64,000 bases of DNA from Aquabacterium sp. (GTDB lineage: Bacteria; Pseudomonadota; Gammaproteobacteria; Burkholderiales; Burkholderiaceae_C): assembly GCA_030654395.1 (NCBI GenBank), contig JAURXM010000131.1, forward strand, positions 434,001-498,000, read 5' to 3'. Below, piece by piece: positions 1 to 9,316 of the stretch; the stretch's first letter is position 1; each line of letters starts with the position of its first letter. Below the pieces are notes generated by a model. It saw only the letters and a program-made list of their open reading frames with translations. It did no database searches and was not told the origin of the DNA. Made by a program: the position numbers and the translations under genes.

Positions 1-8
1 TAGGCCGC

Positions 9-638
9 ATGAAAAACATCGTCATCTTGATATCGGGGCGTGGCTCCAATATGGAGGCCATCGTGGACGCCTGCGGGCGCGAACAATGGCCAGCCCGCAT
101 CGCAGCCGTGGTCAGCAACAAGGCCACAGCCTCTGGCCTGCAGTTCGCGGCCAGCAAAGGCATCGCCACCGCGGTGGTCGATCACAAACAGTTCGATACC
201 CGCGAAGCCTTTGACGCCGAGCTGGCACGCATCATTGAGGGTTTTGCGCCGGATGTGATCGTGCTGGCGGGCTTCATGCGCATCCTCACTGAAGCCTTCG
301 TCCAGCAATTTGACGGGCGCATGCTCAATGTGCACCCCTCTTTGCTCCCAGCCTTCCCTGGTCTGCACACCCATCAACGTGCCATCGACGCTGGCTGCAA
401 GCTGGCGGGCGCAACCGTGCACTTTGTGACCCCGGCACTGGACCATGGTCCCATCGTGGCCCAAGCCGCCGTGCCCGTTCTGCCAGACGACACCGAAGCG
501 GTGCTGTCAGCTCGTGTCCTCCAACAAGAGCATCTCATCTACCCTCGCGCCGTGCGCTGGCTGGTCGAGGGCACCTTGAAAATAGACGGCCACCGGGTGC
601 TTCACACCGAAGGCGACACCCAACTGTTCTTAGGCTGA
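9..638 (+). CDS. purN: Phosphoribosylglycinamide formyltransferase (GAR transformylase)
   Basis: Transfers the formyl group of 10-formyl-tetrahydrofolate to GAR, step 3 of de novo purine synthesis, in the cytosol. The 209-residue length is normal for the family. The N-terminal GRGSNMEAI segment (residues 10-18) binds the phosphate of GAR. Catalytic Asn107 and His109 lie in NVHPSLLPAFPG, and Asp145 lies in the LDHGPIV segment, matching the Asn-His-Asp triad of E. coli PurN. The ATG at 9 fits the family N-terminus. The next gene starts 3 bases after the stop, so the first three genes probably share a transcript. Confidence 0.97.
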   Translation: MKNIVILISGRGSNMEAIVDACGREQWPARIAAVVSNKATASGLQFAASKGIATAVVDHKQFDTREAFDAELARIIEGFAPDVIVLAGFMRILTEAFVQQFDGRMLNVHPSLLPAFPGLHTHQRAIDAGCKLAGATVHFVTPALDHGPIVAQAAVPVLPDDTEAVLSARVLQQEHLIYPRAVRWLVEGTLKIDGHRVLHTEGDTQLFLG

Positions 639-640
639 TC

Positions 641-1543
641 ATGCTCAATTGGATTAAAAAGGCCAGCCTCTGGCTAGGCGTGATCGCCTTGACCAGTTTG
701 GTGCAGCACGCCATCGCAGCTGACTCGCCACACGACGCAGCCATGGTCAGCGCCATGAAGGCTGTGCAAGCCAGCCAAGTCACAGGTCCGTCGGACATCA
801 AGCTGCGTGACCAGGCCACGCTCAAGCTGCCCGCGGGCTATATCTGGGTACCTGAACCGGCTGCAAGTGAGTTGATGAAGGCCATGGGCAACCACCCCGA
901 CGATCGGGAACTGGGCTTGGTCTTCCCGCAACGCGATGAAGAGGGCTGGATGCTGGTGGCGAGCTATGAAAAATCCGGCTACATCAAAGACGATGACGCC
1001 AAGGAATGGAACGTCGACGACCTGTTCAAGAGCCTCAAAGAAGGCACAGAGGCGGCCAACAGTGAGCGCAAAGAACAAGGCTTTCCTGAACTAGAAATCG
1101 TTGGGTGGGTTGAAAAGCCCACTTACGCTGCAGGGTCACACAGCTTGATTTGGTCCATGTCAGCCAAACAAAAAAGTGCCGCTGCTGATGCGCCGATGAG
1201 CATCAACTACAACACCTATGCCTTGGGCCGCGAGGGCTATATCACCCTCAACCTGATCACCGGCTTGAACGCCATAGGGCAAGACAAACAGCATGCGCAA
1301 GCCTTGCTCAGCGCCTTGCAATTTGAAGACGGCAAGCGGTACGCTGACTTCAACTCGTCCACCGACAAAACCGCTGAATACGGTTTAGCAGCACTGGTCG
1401 GTGGGCTGGCAGCGAAAAAACTGGGCATGTTTGCACTGGCCGCGGGCTTCTTTGCCAAGTTCGCTAAATTGTTCCTCTTGGCTGGCGCAGGCTTCATGGC
1501 CGTTTTCACCAAATTCTTCAAGAAAAACAAAAACCAAGGTTGA
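641..1543 (+). CDS. DUF2167 family membrane-anchored protein
   Basis: A 300-residue exported protein. It has an N-terminal signal peptide (LGVIALTSLVQHAIAA, cut near residue 26), a central soluble domain typical of DUF2167 (YIWVPEPAAS near 70, GLVFPQRDEEGWMLV near 100, and a late GLNAIGQDK segment), and a C-terminal hydrophobic Ala/Gly/Phe-rich segment near 265-290 ending in a basic KKFFKKNKNQG tail. The architecture suggests a periplasmic domain held by a C-terminal membrane anchor. It lies between purN and an M50 protease with gaps of only a few bases. The function of the family is not known to me. Confidence 0.85.
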   Translation: MLNWIKKASLWLGVIALTSLVQHAIAADSPHDAAMVSAMKAVQASQVTGPSDIKLRDQATLKLPAGYIWVPEPAASELMKAMGNHPDDRELGLVFPQRDEEGWMLVASYEKSGYIKDDDAKEWNVDDLFKSLKEGTEAANSERKEQGFPELEIVGWVEKPTYAAGSHSLIWSMSAKQKSAAADAPMSINYNTYALGREGYITLNLITGLNAIGQDKQHAQALLSALQFEDGKRYADFNSSTDKTAEYGLAALVGGLAAKKLGMFALAAGFFAKFAKLFLLAGAGFMAVFTKFFKKNKNQG

Positions 1544-1546
1544 GGG

Positions 1547-2266
1547 ATGTTCAAGCTGCTCTTGCTGATTTTCAGCGTATTCAAGTTCAGCAAGCTGCTG
1601 ACCACCGGCGGCACCATGCTGATCTCGGTTGTGGTGTATGCCTTCATCTTTGGCTGGCGCTACGCTGTGGGCTTTGTGGCGCTGCTGTTCGTGCACGAGA
1701 TGGGGCATTTCTTGGCTGCGAGGCAACGTGGCCTGAACGTAGGCGCACCAACATTCATCCCCTTCGTCGGCGCATGGATTGAGCTCAAAGACCTGCCCCA
1801 TGACGCAGAGACGGAAGCCTATGTCGGCCTAGCCGGCCCGCTGGTGGGCTCTTTGGGTGCACTGGCTTGCTACTTCGTGGCACGTGACATGGGTCCGCAG
1901 GGGCACTGGCTGCTGGCCGTGTCATACGCAGGCTTCTTTTTGAATCTGTTCAACCTGATCCCGCTGTCCCCGCTTGATGGTGGACGCATCACGGCGGTGC
2001 TGTCGCCCAAGCTGTGGCTGCTGGGCGTGCCGGTGCTGCTGGCCATTTTTTGGATGAGCCCCAGCCCCATGCTGATCATCATCGCCTTGCTGGCCGCACC
2101 CCAAGTCATGAAGGCCTGGCGATTCAGGGCCGATGACCCGGCCCATGCAACGTACTACCAAGCCTCTGCCGAAACCCGCCTGAGCTATGCCACAGCCTAT
2201 ATCGGCTTATTGGCCTTTTTGGCGGTGATGACGCACGACGTGCATGAGATGTTGGTCACGCTTTGA
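1547..2266 (+). CDS. Site-2-protease family (M50) zinc metallopeptidase
   Basis: Intramembrane metalloprotease of the S2P/M50 family, 239 residues, with several hydrophobic segments. The zinc motif HEMGH is at residues 50-54 inside a membrane helix. The third ligand is expected at Asp144 in the NLIPLSPLDGGR motif. There is no PDZ domain, so it belongs to the short M50 group rather than the RseP type. The gene follows the DUF2167 protein by 3 bases, which suggests a functional pair, though the substrate is unknown. Its 3' end overlaps the convergent histidine kinase gene by 11 bases. Confidence 0.92.
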   Translation: MFKLLLLIFSVFKFSKLLTTGGTMLISVVVYAFIFGWRYAVGFVALLFVHEMGHFLAARQRGLNVGAPTFIPFVGAWIELKDLPHDAETEAYVGLAGPLVGSLGALACYFVARDMGPQGHWLLAVSYAGFFLNLFNLIPLSPLDGGRITAVLSPKLWLLGVPVLLAIFWMSPSPMLIIIALLAAPQVMKAWRFRADDPAHATYYQASAETRLSYATAYIGLLAFLAVMTHDVHEMLVTL

Positions 2267-3533
2267 TGGAGGTCTGGGCTGGCATCTCAAACCAGAACAA
2301 GCTGCCCTGGCCTAGCTGACTGGACACGCCAATCTGGCCCTTCATCATGTCGACCAATCGCTTGCAGATGGCCAAGCCCAAGCCTGATCCTCCGTATTGG
2401 CGCATGGTCTTGTCGCTGGCCTTGCTGAAAGGCTGGAACAAATGCCCCATGACATCTTCAGGAATGCCGATGCCAGAGTCTTGCACCTCGACGTGCAAAC
2501 CAGCTTGGCCATCGCCTAGTTGCAAAGCGCGGCAGCGCACCGTCACCTCACCAGTGGCGGTGAACTTGACCGCATTGGCCAGCAGATTCAATAAAACTTG
2601 CTTGACCCGCAAGGCATCGCCCACAGCCGCCAAGTCACCACAAGGGAAGTCGCGGATCAAGGCGACACCCTTTTGATCGGCGATAGAGGACACCATGTCT
2701 GCCGCCTCATTGGCGACCAAGATCAAGTCAAACGGCTCACACACCAGATGGGATGAGTGCGTCTCTAGCCGCGAAAAATCCAGCACATCATTGATCAACT
2801 GCGTCAGCATATCGCCACACCGGTGTATCTGTTGAACGTAGCCCTTTTGCTGCGGTGTCAATGGCGTGGTGTTCAACAACTGCGCAAAGCCCATCATGCC
2901 GTTGAGCGGGTTGCGCACCTCATGGCTGATCTGTGCAAACAATTGACTGCGATCCAAGCTGGACTGCTTCACTGCCTCGATTCTGATTCTGATCCGGCCC
3001 TGTGCACGCCGCACGATGAGCCCAAAACTGACGCCAACAACAAGGCATATCAATTGCATCAGCCACACCGGGTTTTGTTCATGCAGCATATGCGGCGACA
3101 CCCAAGCTTGCGACTGATTCAGCCCAATCAACAGCGCCGATGCCAAGCACAAACCCATCAGCATCAAACCATCTTTGAAACCCATAGACTGAGCGCCACA
3201 TATGGGCCACCAAATCAAGGCCCACACAGCGACACTGGCGCTGAGCCCCATCCACATCAGAGCCAGATCAAAACCAAGCAGATTGATCAACAGCACCACA
3301 TAAGTGATGCCTCTGATGCGAGATGGAGGGTGTGTCGAGCGCACTAAGGGCACGAGGCCCAAAACGGGCAAGGCAGACAGAGCCAATACAGCGGCGATGG
3401 CCCATTGACCGATGAATAAACCGTAATAACCAGCTACGGCAAAATGCCCTGCAACCAATAAACAGGCCAACTCGCTGAGTTGCCTGTGTCGGGACGAACC
3501 TGCGGCCTGATAGGCTGAGGTTGGTGATGCCAT
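2256..3533 (-). CDS. Membrane sensor histidine kinase
   Basis: A 425-residue inner-membrane kinase. The N-terminal half has about six hydrophobic segments with no obvious periplasmic domain. A HisKA domain follows, with the phospho-acceptor in SHEVRNPLNG (His204), then a HATPase_c domain with N-box (LLANAVKFT), G1 (VQDSGIGI) and G2 (GGSGLGLAICK). No receiver domain or adjacent response regulator gene is present, so it is an orphan. I chose the ATG at 3533 because AGGAG sits six bases upstream; longer in-frame starts lack such a site. It overlaps the end of the M50 gene. Confidence 0.9.
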   Translation of the reverse strand: MASPTSAYQAAGSSRHRQLSELACLLVAGHFAVAGYYGLFIGQWAIAAVLALSALPVLGLVPLVRSTHPPSRIRGITYVVLLINLLGFDLALMWMGLSASVAVWALIWWPICGAQSMGFKDGLMLMGLCLASALLIGLNQSQAWVSPHMLHEQNPVWLMQLICLVVGVSFGLIVRRAQGRIRIRIEAVKQSSLDRSQLFAQISHEVRNPLNGMMGFAQLLNTTPLTPQQKGYVQQIHRCGDMLTQLINDVLDFSRLETHSSHLVCEPFDLILVANEAADMVSSIADQKGVALIRDFPCGDLAAVGDALRVKQVLLNLLANAVKFTATGEVTVRCRALQLGDGQAGLHVEVQDSGIGIPEDVMGHLFQPFSKASDKTMRQYGGSGLGLAICKRLVDMMKGQIGVSSQLGQGSLFWFEMPAQTSIKA

Positions 3534-3649
3534 GTACTGCTCCTGTGGCGTCATCAAACGACGTCAATTGACGCCGACCACAAGCCTAACCCAAGCAGAC
3601 GCAATTTGAACCCTGCATCACACAAGGGTTTGCTCGACTGCACAACTGT

Positions 3650-4000
3650 TCAGTCTTCGTCTGGCTCCCAATCTTTGACCTCTTCAAAGCTGGATGTGGG
3701 CTCTGCTTTCTCAAAGGCAGAGCCTACTGGCGCATCCAAAAACGCGATGATCGACTGGTCGTAGTTGGCGATGGTGTTGACCTCGTAGAAGGACTGGTTG
3801 CCCGGCTCCTCCATGTAGGCATCGCTTTCAAAGCCGGACAGAAAACGCCAACCGCTGTCGGTGCTGTTGACTGGCGCCTCGCGGTACATGAAGCGCACGG
3901 GGTAGCCTTCAACCGTGATGCGGTCGGTGGCGATACACCCACCACCGTCAGTCACCAGTGGTTTGATCGCGTCTGCTGATAGTTTGAGTTTTTTAGCCAT
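3650..4000 (-). CDS. DUF2185 (Imm33-like) small acidic protein
   Basis: A 116-residue cytosolic, acidic protein. The pattern of LVTDGGGCIATDRITVEG, then VRFMYREAPVN, DSGWRFLSGFE and an acidic DWEPDED tail resembles the DUF2185 family, which overlaps the predicted immunity family Imm33. No toxin or polymorphic-effector gene is adjacent, so an immunity role is not supported by context here. It stands alone between the kinase and a small secreted protein on the same strand. Family assignment is from recalled sequence character only. Confidence 0.72.
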   Translation of the reverse strand: MAKKLKLSADAIKPLVTDGGGCIATDRITVEGYPVRFMYREAPVNSTDSGWRFLSGFESDAYMEEPGNQSFYEVNTIANYDQSIIAFLDAPVGSAFEKAEPTSSFEEVKDWEPDED

Positions 4001-4024
4001 GCCCGTATTTTGCGATAGTTACGC

Positions 4025-4333
4025 TCAGTAGCCGACCGCACGTTCAATTTGTTTGTCCCTGATGGAGGGCTCATCTCGCGGCCCCAAGAGGTCGCGCACG
4101 TTGGGTGCACTGGCTGACTTGGCGCTTTGCAACACGCTCGGGCGCTGGCCTTTGACGATGGTGACTGAGCCCCCCGTCATGGCCCGCTCAGCTTGCGGTG
4201 TTGGGCACGGGTCATCGGTGTAGGTCACGGTATTGCCCACACGGCACTTGTGCACGCCTGCGATGGCGGATGGATGGCTCATGGTCAAACTGACAAGCAG
4301 CAAGGCCAACAGCCTTGGATCGGTCATTTTCAT
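4025..4333 (-). CDS. Small secreted DUF4124-like protein
   Basis: A 102-residue exported protein. A signal peptide (LLALLLVSLTMSHPSAIAG) is followed by VHKCRVGNTVTYTDDPCP, which matches the compact DUF4124 pattern (a short beta unit with aromatic and Cys residues, ending in D-x-P/C-P). The rest is low-complexity and probably disordered. I chose the ATG at 4333 because AGAAGGGG lies just upstream and the signal peptide starts there. Function unknown; such proteins are common in betaproteobacterial periplasms. Confidence 0.75.
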   Translation of the reverse strand: MKMTDPRLLALLLVSLTMSHPSAIAGVHKCRVGNTVTYTDDPCPTPQAERAMTGGSVTIVKGQRPSVLQSAKSASAPNVRDLLGPRDEPSIRDKQIERAVGY

Positions 4334-4362
4334 GTGTATCCCCTTCTTGGTGTTCACTGCGA

Positions 4363-5406
4363 TCATGGCTTAGATGCGTTTCTAAATTGACTTGGCGTTT
4401 GGCCGCGCCAGCGTGTAAACGCTTGCGTGAAGCTGCTTCTGTCTGCAAAGCCCAAGCGCCTGCTGATCTCTTCTATCGATATGTTCGTATCGGGCAACCA
4501 CCGCTCGGCCATCACGAGCCTCACCCGGCCCAAGATCGCCGAATGGCTTTCACCGGCTTCTTGCAAGCGCCGCTGAACGGTGCGAACCGCCAAACCTAGC
4601 TCAGCGGCCAACGCAGGCAAGCCTTGTGGCAGCAAATCCGGGTCGGCATACAACAGGGTTTCAATTTTACCCACCAAGCTGGCGGCATCCGGTATAGCTG
4701 CAACACGTTGCGCCACTTGTTTCGCCGCTTTTTGGTTCAATGCAGGAAAGCCACTGCGCAAGGGCTCGTCCAGCAAGCGAGCCTCAAACCAAAGCGCATC
4801 CACCTCGGCACCGTACTCGATCGGCATTTGAAAAAAGGCCTGACAAGCTGCTTGTCCAGGATGCGGTTGATGCCTAAAGGTCAGGCGAGCGTCCAGTCGG
4901 CGCCCACCCAGCAGCAAGCGAATGAACTTGACGAACAGCACGAAAGTAGCCTCTGTACTGGGCCATGTTTGCTCAGGATGGGCGTCCTCATGGTCTTGCG
5001 TCTGAATCAAACGCGCCTGCCCTGCATGCTCACCAAATAAGAAGTGGATATCTGGGTCGCCCAAGGCGGACAGCCATGCCATCACAGGCGACAAGCCGCG
5101 CAAGGTCTCGCAGCTCATGATGAAGGCTTCCAGATCAGACAAATGCTCGAAGGAGTAAAAGTCAGCCAACACAAGCGGGAAATGCTGACCAGAACCGGCG
5201 AGCTGCGCCTGCTCAATGCAGCTCAGAAAGATGCGCTGCAGCGCTGTGCGCTCAATCGTGGTCTCGCCCGAGTGGAGCCCAGAGACGTCCACGCCTTCTT
5301 TCTGGAAGATACCCACCACGTCAAACTGACACACAGCAGCGGCGCGCAACCATGACGCGGCAGTCCTAAACGGGATGCGAACCGCAGGCTTTTCACTGGC
5401 TCGCAT
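4363..5406 (-). CDS. AraC-family regulator with arabinose-binding-like N-terminal domain
   Basis: A 347-residue transcription factor. The N-terminal ~230 residues look like the Arabinose_bd (PF12625) sensor domain found in OruR/ArgR-like AraC proteins. The C-terminal ~95 residues form the AraC double helix-turn-helix, including ISIEEISRRLGFADRSSF and FTRWRGQTPSQFR. The ATG at 5406 is four bases after the TetR stop with GAGGG upstream, so the two regulators are probably co-transcribed. It most likely helps control the monooxygenase/SDR cluster divergent from the TetR gene, but its effector is not known. Confidence 0.88.
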   Translation of the reverse strand: MRASEKPAVRIPFRTAASWLRAAAVCQFDVVGIFQKEGVDVSGLHSGETTIERTALQRIFLSCIEQAQLAGSGQHFPLVLADFYSFEHLSDLEAFIMSCETLRGLSPVMAWLSALGDPDIHFLFGEHAGQARLIQTQDHEDAHPEQTWPSTEATFVLFVKFIRLLLGGRRLDARLTFRHQPHPGQAACQAFFQMPIEYGAEVDALWFEARLLDEPLRSGFPALNQKAAKQVAQRVAAIPDAASLVGKIETLLYADPDLLPQGLPALAAELGLAVRTVQRRLQEAGESHSAILGRVRLVMAERWLPDTNISIEEISRRLGFADRSSFTQAFTRWRGQTPSQFRNASKP

Positions 5407-5410
5407 CCTG

Positions 5411-6067
5411 CTAACCCTCTTGCATCGTGGCCAACAAGCCGAAGAACACACGGGATGTGGCCGCCACCATCGTGGCCTTGCTTTCACGGTAGTCGCCCAG
5501 CAACCAGTGCGTCACCGACTGGCTGACCGCACCAACGACGGCCACACTCAAGACCTGCGCTTCTTCATCGTCAAGAACCCACGCGGGGAACTGCGCCCGC
5601 GCAAAAATCAAGCCTACTGCCGCAAACGCGTTGAACGTGTCGTTGTACATCGCATCAACCCTGCGACTGACCCCCAACACCTCCAGCCAGCAAACCCGTG
5701 CCACGCGGGCATCGGAGACAACCGTGAAAAACAAATCCAATCCCCTCACGATGACCGTCTTGATGTCTCCGCTTGGTGGCGCAGACATCAACTCAGTCAG
5801 TACAGCGCCTTGCATCCGCTCGATGCATTGCAGGTACACGGCCATCAGCAGGTCTTCGGCGCTGTCGAACGACTCGTAGAAATACCTGTCGGTCAACTGC
5901 GCCTGTTTGCACAGCATGCGCACGGTGGCACTGCGATAACCACTTGTGCCAAAAATCGCCAACCCCGCGTCCAAAAATTGCTGACGCCTGCGTGCTGTGC
6001 GATCAACGAGGCTTTCTCCACCATAGACGCGCCCCGTGCCACCATCGTGGTTCTTTGATTTATCCAT
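5411..6067 (-). CDS. TetR-family transcriptional repressor
   Basis: A 218-residue regulator. The N-terminal HTH is clear: RRRQQFLDAGLAIFGTSGY, then SATVRMLCKQAQLTDRYFYESF, with the usual YFYxSF recognition-helix end near residues 68-73. The C-terminal domain is a ligand-binding helical bundle. It is divergent from the monooxygenase gene at 6164, with about 96 bases between the start codons, the standard layout for a local TetR repressor. I prefer the ATG at 6067 over an upstream in-frame TTG at 6085 that overlaps its own possible ribosome site. Confidence 0.9.
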   Translation of the reverse strand: MDKSKNHDGGTGRVYGGESLVDRTARRRQQFLDAGLAIFGTSGYRSATVRMLCKQAQLTDRYFYESFDSAEDLLMAVYLQCIERMQGAVLTELMSAPPSGDIKTVIVRGLDLFFTVVSDARVARVCWLEVLGVSRRVDAMYNDTFNAFAAVGLIFARAQFPAWVLDDEEAQVLSVAVVGAVSQSVTHWLLGDYRESKATMVAATSRVFFGLLATMQEG

Positions 6068-6118
6068 ATCCGTATTTGACGCCAATCCTCATCACATGTA
6101 AACTGAATACAAACATCT

Positions 6119-6135
6119 TCACATTTTAATTGTGA
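6119..6135. promoter_or_regulatory. Candidate TetR operator
   Basis: A 17-base dyad, TCACATTTTAATTGTGA, with one mismatched pair, in the divergent TetR/monooxygenase promoter region, about 30 bases upstream of the monooxygenase start. Size and placement suit a TetR-family operator. It is not a CRP site, whose half-sites have the opposite order. Confidence 0.45.
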
Positions 6136-6163
6136 CGACTGCACCTTTTCTAAGCGAGCAAAC

Positions 6164-7621
6164 ATGCAAACCTACACGGCCATCATCATCGGCACCGGCT
6201 TTGGCGGACAAGCCGCAGCCATCAACCTGAAAAACATCGGCATCACTGACTTTTTGATGCTGGAGCGCCGTGCTTGGATGGGTGGCACCTGGAGCCAAAA
6301 CAGCTACCCCGGTGCAGCCGTGGACGTGCAATCCCCTCTGTACTCTCTCTCGTTCGAGCCCTACAAGTGGACGCAGATGTTTGCCGAGCAAGATGAGTTG
6401 GTGCAGTACACCAACCACGTGATCGACAAGCACAAGCTGCGTGAGAAGGTCAAGCTCAATGCCAACGTATCCAAGGTGCAATGGGATGACGACAAGCAGT
6501 TGTGGGAAATCACCACCGATGATGCAGGCACCTTCCACGCGAAGTTTCTGATCAATGCATCAGGCCCCTTGAGCACGCCCGTGATCCCCGACTTCAAGGG
6601 CCGCGACAGCTTCAAAGGCAAGAGCTTTCACACCAACAACTGGGACCACAACTACGACTACCGTGGCAAGCGCGTGGCCATCATCGGCAGTGGCGCCAGT
6701 GCCGCACAGGTGATTCCGGCTATCGCAGGCGACGTCAAGAGCTTGCATGTGTTTCAGCGCACGCCGCACTGGGTATTGCCCCGCCCAGATCGCAAGTTCT
6801 CGCCATTGATGCGCTCGCTACTGGGCTCTACGTTGATTTACAAGGCGCTGCGCACAGCGATTTATTGGACACTGGAGAGCCGCGTGATCGGCTTCAAGTA
6901 CTCCAAGACCATGCTGAACCTCGTGGCGCAAAGACAGTCACTTAAGAACATCAAAGCCCAGCTCCACGACCCGAAGTTGCAGGCTGCTGTCACACCTGAG
7001 TACACCATCGGTTGCAAGCGCATCATCTTGTCGAGCACGCTGTACCCGGCCCTGGCCCGACCTAACGTCAGTTTGCACACCAAGGATGACGGCATCGCCG
7101 AGATCACAGAGACCGGCATCATGACCCGCAAGGGGCAAAAGCTTGATGTCGATCTGATCATCTACTCAACCGGCTATGACGCCACCGACGGCGTGATCTC
7201 CTACCCTGTGATCGGCAAGGGCGGGCGCTCTGTTCAAGACGCATGGAGCGAGTTCCCACGCGCCTACTTGGGCACCACCCTGCCCGGCTTCCCCAACCTG
7301 TTTGTGGTGACCGGGCCCAATACCGGCATCGGCCACACATCGGCCATCTTCGTGATCGAGGCGCAGCTGGAATACATCATGCGTGCCATCAAAGCGGTGC
7401 AAAGCAAACAAGCCAAGTCGATCGAGGTCACCAGCAAGGCCGAGTCCGACTACACCGGCATGATCCACGAGGAGATGAAAAAGACCGTCTGGAAGACAGG
7501 CGGCTGCCACAGCTGGTACCAAAGCAAAAGCGGCCACGTAATCGCCATGTTCCCCGGCTTCAGCTTCACGTTCAGGGGTATGGCCAAGGCCTTCAAACCT
7601 GCGCACCACATCTTTCGCTGA
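6164..7621 (+). CDS. Baeyer-Villiger-type flavin monooxygenase
   Basis: NADPH- and FAD-dependent monooxygenase of 485 residues. Two Rossmann motifs are visible: GTGFGG at 10-15 (FAD) and GSGASA at 175-180 (NADPH). Between them, Phe150-x-Gly152-x3-His156-x3-Trp160-Asp161 exactly fits the type I Baeyer-Villiger fingerprint FxGxxxHxxxW(P/D), so ketone-to-ester oxidation is more likely than simple N- or S-oxidation. The gene opens a cluster of two SDRs and a GST with very short gaps. A pathway from a hydrophobic alcohol through ketone to ester is plausible, but the substrate cannot be read from sequence. EtaA-like enzymes are an alternative relative. Confidence 0.93.
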   Translation: MQTYTAIIIGTGFGGQAAAINLKNIGITDFLMLERRAWMGGTWSQNSYPGAAVDVQSPLYSLSFEPYKWTQMFAEQDELVQYTNHVIDKHKLREKVKLNANVSKVQWDDDKQLWEITTDDAGTFHAKFLINASGPLSTPVIPDFKGRDSFKGKSFHTNNWDHNYDYRGKRVAIIGSGASAAQVIPAIAGDVKSLHVFQRTPHWVLPRPDRKFSPLMRSLLGSTLIYKALRTAIYWTLESRVIGFKYSKTMLNLVAQRQSLKNIKAQLHDPKLQAAVTPEYTIGCKRIILSSTLYPALARPNVSLHTKDDGIAEITETGIMTRKGQKLDVDLIIYSTGYDATDGVISYPVIGKGGRSVQDAWSEFPRAYLGTTLPGFPNLFVVTGPNTGIGHTSAIFVIEAQLEYIMRAIKAVQSKQAKSIEVTSKAESDYTGMIHEEMKKTVWKTGGCHSWYQSKSGHVIAMFPGFSFTFRGMAKAFKPAHHIFR

Positions 7622-7635
7622 AGACAAGGCCACTG

Positions 7636-8463
7636 ATGAAACAGTTCAAAGACAAAGTCGTGGTGATCACGGGTGCGGGCTCAGGCATGGGCAGGGCTTA
7701 CGCCATGGCGTTCGGTCAACTCGGCGCCAAACTGGCTCTGAATGACTTTGACGCCAAGGGCTTGAACGACACATTGGCCTTGCTGCAAGCACAAGGCCGC
7801 ACCACCGTGGTATCGCGAGCCTTTGACGTATCCAACAAAGAGGCGATGTATGCCTTTGCGAGCCACGTTCAGCAACAACTGGGCAACGCGCACGTGATCA
7901 TCAACAACGCTGGCATCGAAGGATCGACCCAACCGACGTGGCAAACAGATGAGCGCGATTACGAGCGCGTCATGCAAATCAACTTCTTTGGTGTGCTGTA
8001 CGGCACCAAGGCGTTCTTGCCACAACTGCTGGCGAACAATGAAGGCGCTGTGGTCAACATATCGAGCGTATTCGGTCTGGTCGGCACACCGAACTCGTCT
8101 GACTACTGCGCCAGCAAATTCGCCGTGCGTGGCTTCACAGAGTCGCTCATGGTCGAACTAGAGCAAAGCCCGGTCAGCGTTCACTTGGTGCACCCAGGCG
8201 GCATCGCCACCCACATTGCACGCAAAGCAAGCGGCCAAGCATTCGCCAAGCACTACTTGAAGACATCGCCAGATGCGATCGCCCAACATGTCATCCGTGC
8301 CATAGGTCAAAAAAAGGTCAAGATTGTTTTCGGCCATGGGGCCTTGAAAACGTGGCTTGGTGCGACCTTGCTGCCACTGCGCTGGTTTAACTTCTTGGCA
8401 TGGCATGAACTCAAGCACACCATTGATTTGGCCGCATACAAGGTACTGAGCAAACGCTCATGA
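7636..8463 (+). CDS. Short-chain dehydrogenase/reductase (SDR 1)
   Basis: NAD(P)-dependent oxidoreductase of 275 residues. The cofactor motif TGAGSGMG is near residues 12-19, NNAG near 85, the catalytic Ser in ISSVFGLVG, and the catalytic Tyr-x3-Lys as YCASK. The ATG at 7636 is chosen because the family N-terminus (KVVVITGAG) follows at once and it lies 14 bases after the monooxygenase stop. It shares long similar stretches with the next gene, such as INFFGVLYGTKAFLP and FAVRGFTES, so the two are related paralogues. Confidence 0.93.
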   Translation: MKQFKDKVVVITGAGSGMGRAYAMAFGQLGAKLALNDFDAKGLNDTLALLQAQGRTTVVSRAFDVSNKEAMYAFASHVQQQLGNAHVIINNAGIEGSTQPTWQTDERDYERVMQINFFGVLYGTKAFLPQLLANNEGAVVNISSVFGLVGTPNSSDYCASKFAVRGFTESLMVELEQSPVSVHLVHPGGIATHIARKASGQAFAKHYLKTSPDAIAQHVIRAIGQKKVKIVFGHGALKTWLGATLLPLRWFNFLAWHELKHTIDLAAYKVLSKRS

Positions 8464-8472
8464 ACAGGCCCC

Positions 8473-9312
8473 ATGAAACTCTTCAAAAATAAAGTTGCGG
8501 CCATCACGGGGGCTGGCTCCGGCATTGGCCGCGCCTTGGCCTTGAACTTGGCCAAGCAAGGCTGCCACTTGGCGCTGGCCGATGTCAACGACCGTGGGCT
8601 GACAGAGACCGTGGCGATGATCAAACCATTGGGTGTGCGCGTGACGCAGCACGTCTTGGATGTCGCTGATGAAGCCGCCGTGTTCGCTTGGGCGCAGTCA
8701 GCTGTCGATGCTCATGGCCATGTCAACTTGCTGTTCAACAACGCAGGCGTCGCCTTGTCAGGCACCGTCGCAGCCCTGAGCACCGCCGATTACGACTGGA
8801 TCATGCGCATCAACTTCTTTGGGGTGCTCTATGGCACCAAAGCATTTTTGCCTATTTTGGAAAAGTCAGGTGAAGGCCACATCGTCAACATATCCAGCGT
8901 GTTTGGCTTGACAGCACAACCCTTGATGAGCGGCTACAACGCCAGCAAATATGCGGTGCGTGGCTTCACAGAGTCGTTAAGACAAGACTTGGACTTGACC
9001 AACTCCTGCGTCAGCGCCACGTGCGTCCACCCAGGTGGGATCAAAACAAATGTGGCGAAGTCGGCCCGGATGTCAGACAGCGTGGCACAGGTCACAGGCA
9101 TGAGCAACAAAGCAGCATCAACAGAGTTTGAGCGCACGTTTATCACCTCAGCCGATAGCGCGGCCAACACCATCATCAAAGGTGTGCAGCGCAATGCACG
9201 CCGCGTTTTGATTGGCCCAGATGCGCGGCTGTATGACTGGATGGTCCGCATCGCACCGGCTGGTTATCAGCGGCTGGTGACGGCCGTAGTCAGGTGGCGC
9301 AGCAAGGCTTAA
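8473..9312 (+). CDS. Short-chain dehydrogenase/reductase (SDR 2)
   Basis: A 279-residue classical SDR with TGAGSGIG (cofactor), NNAG, ISSVFGLTA and YNASK (catalytic Tyr/Lys). It is a paralogue of the preceding gene, from which it is separated by 9 bases, so a local duplication followed by divergence is likely. Having two such enzymes beside a Baeyer-Villiger monooxygenase suggests successive or stereo-specific alcohol/ketone steps. The C-terminus is longer and ends in a basic VRWRSKA tail. Confidence 0.93.
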   Translation: MKLFKNKVAAITGAGSGIGRALALNLAKQGCHLALADVNDRGLTETVAMIKPLGVRVTQHVLDVADEAAVFAWAQSAVDAHGHVNLLFNNAGVALSGTVAALSTADYDWIMRINFFGVLYGTKAFLPILEKSGEGHIVNISSVFGLTAQPLMSGYNASKYAVRGFTESLRQDLDLTNSCVSATCVHPGGIKTNVAKSARMSDSVAQVTGMSNKAASTEFERTFITSADSAANTIIKGVQRNARRVLIGPDARLYDWMVRIAPAGYQRLVTAVVRWRSKA

Positions 9313-9316
9313 GTAC

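Noticed and set aside
3650..4000. Toxin-immunity interpretation of the DUF2185 protein
   Set aside because: No toxin or polymorphic-effector gene is near it, so immunity cannot be supported.
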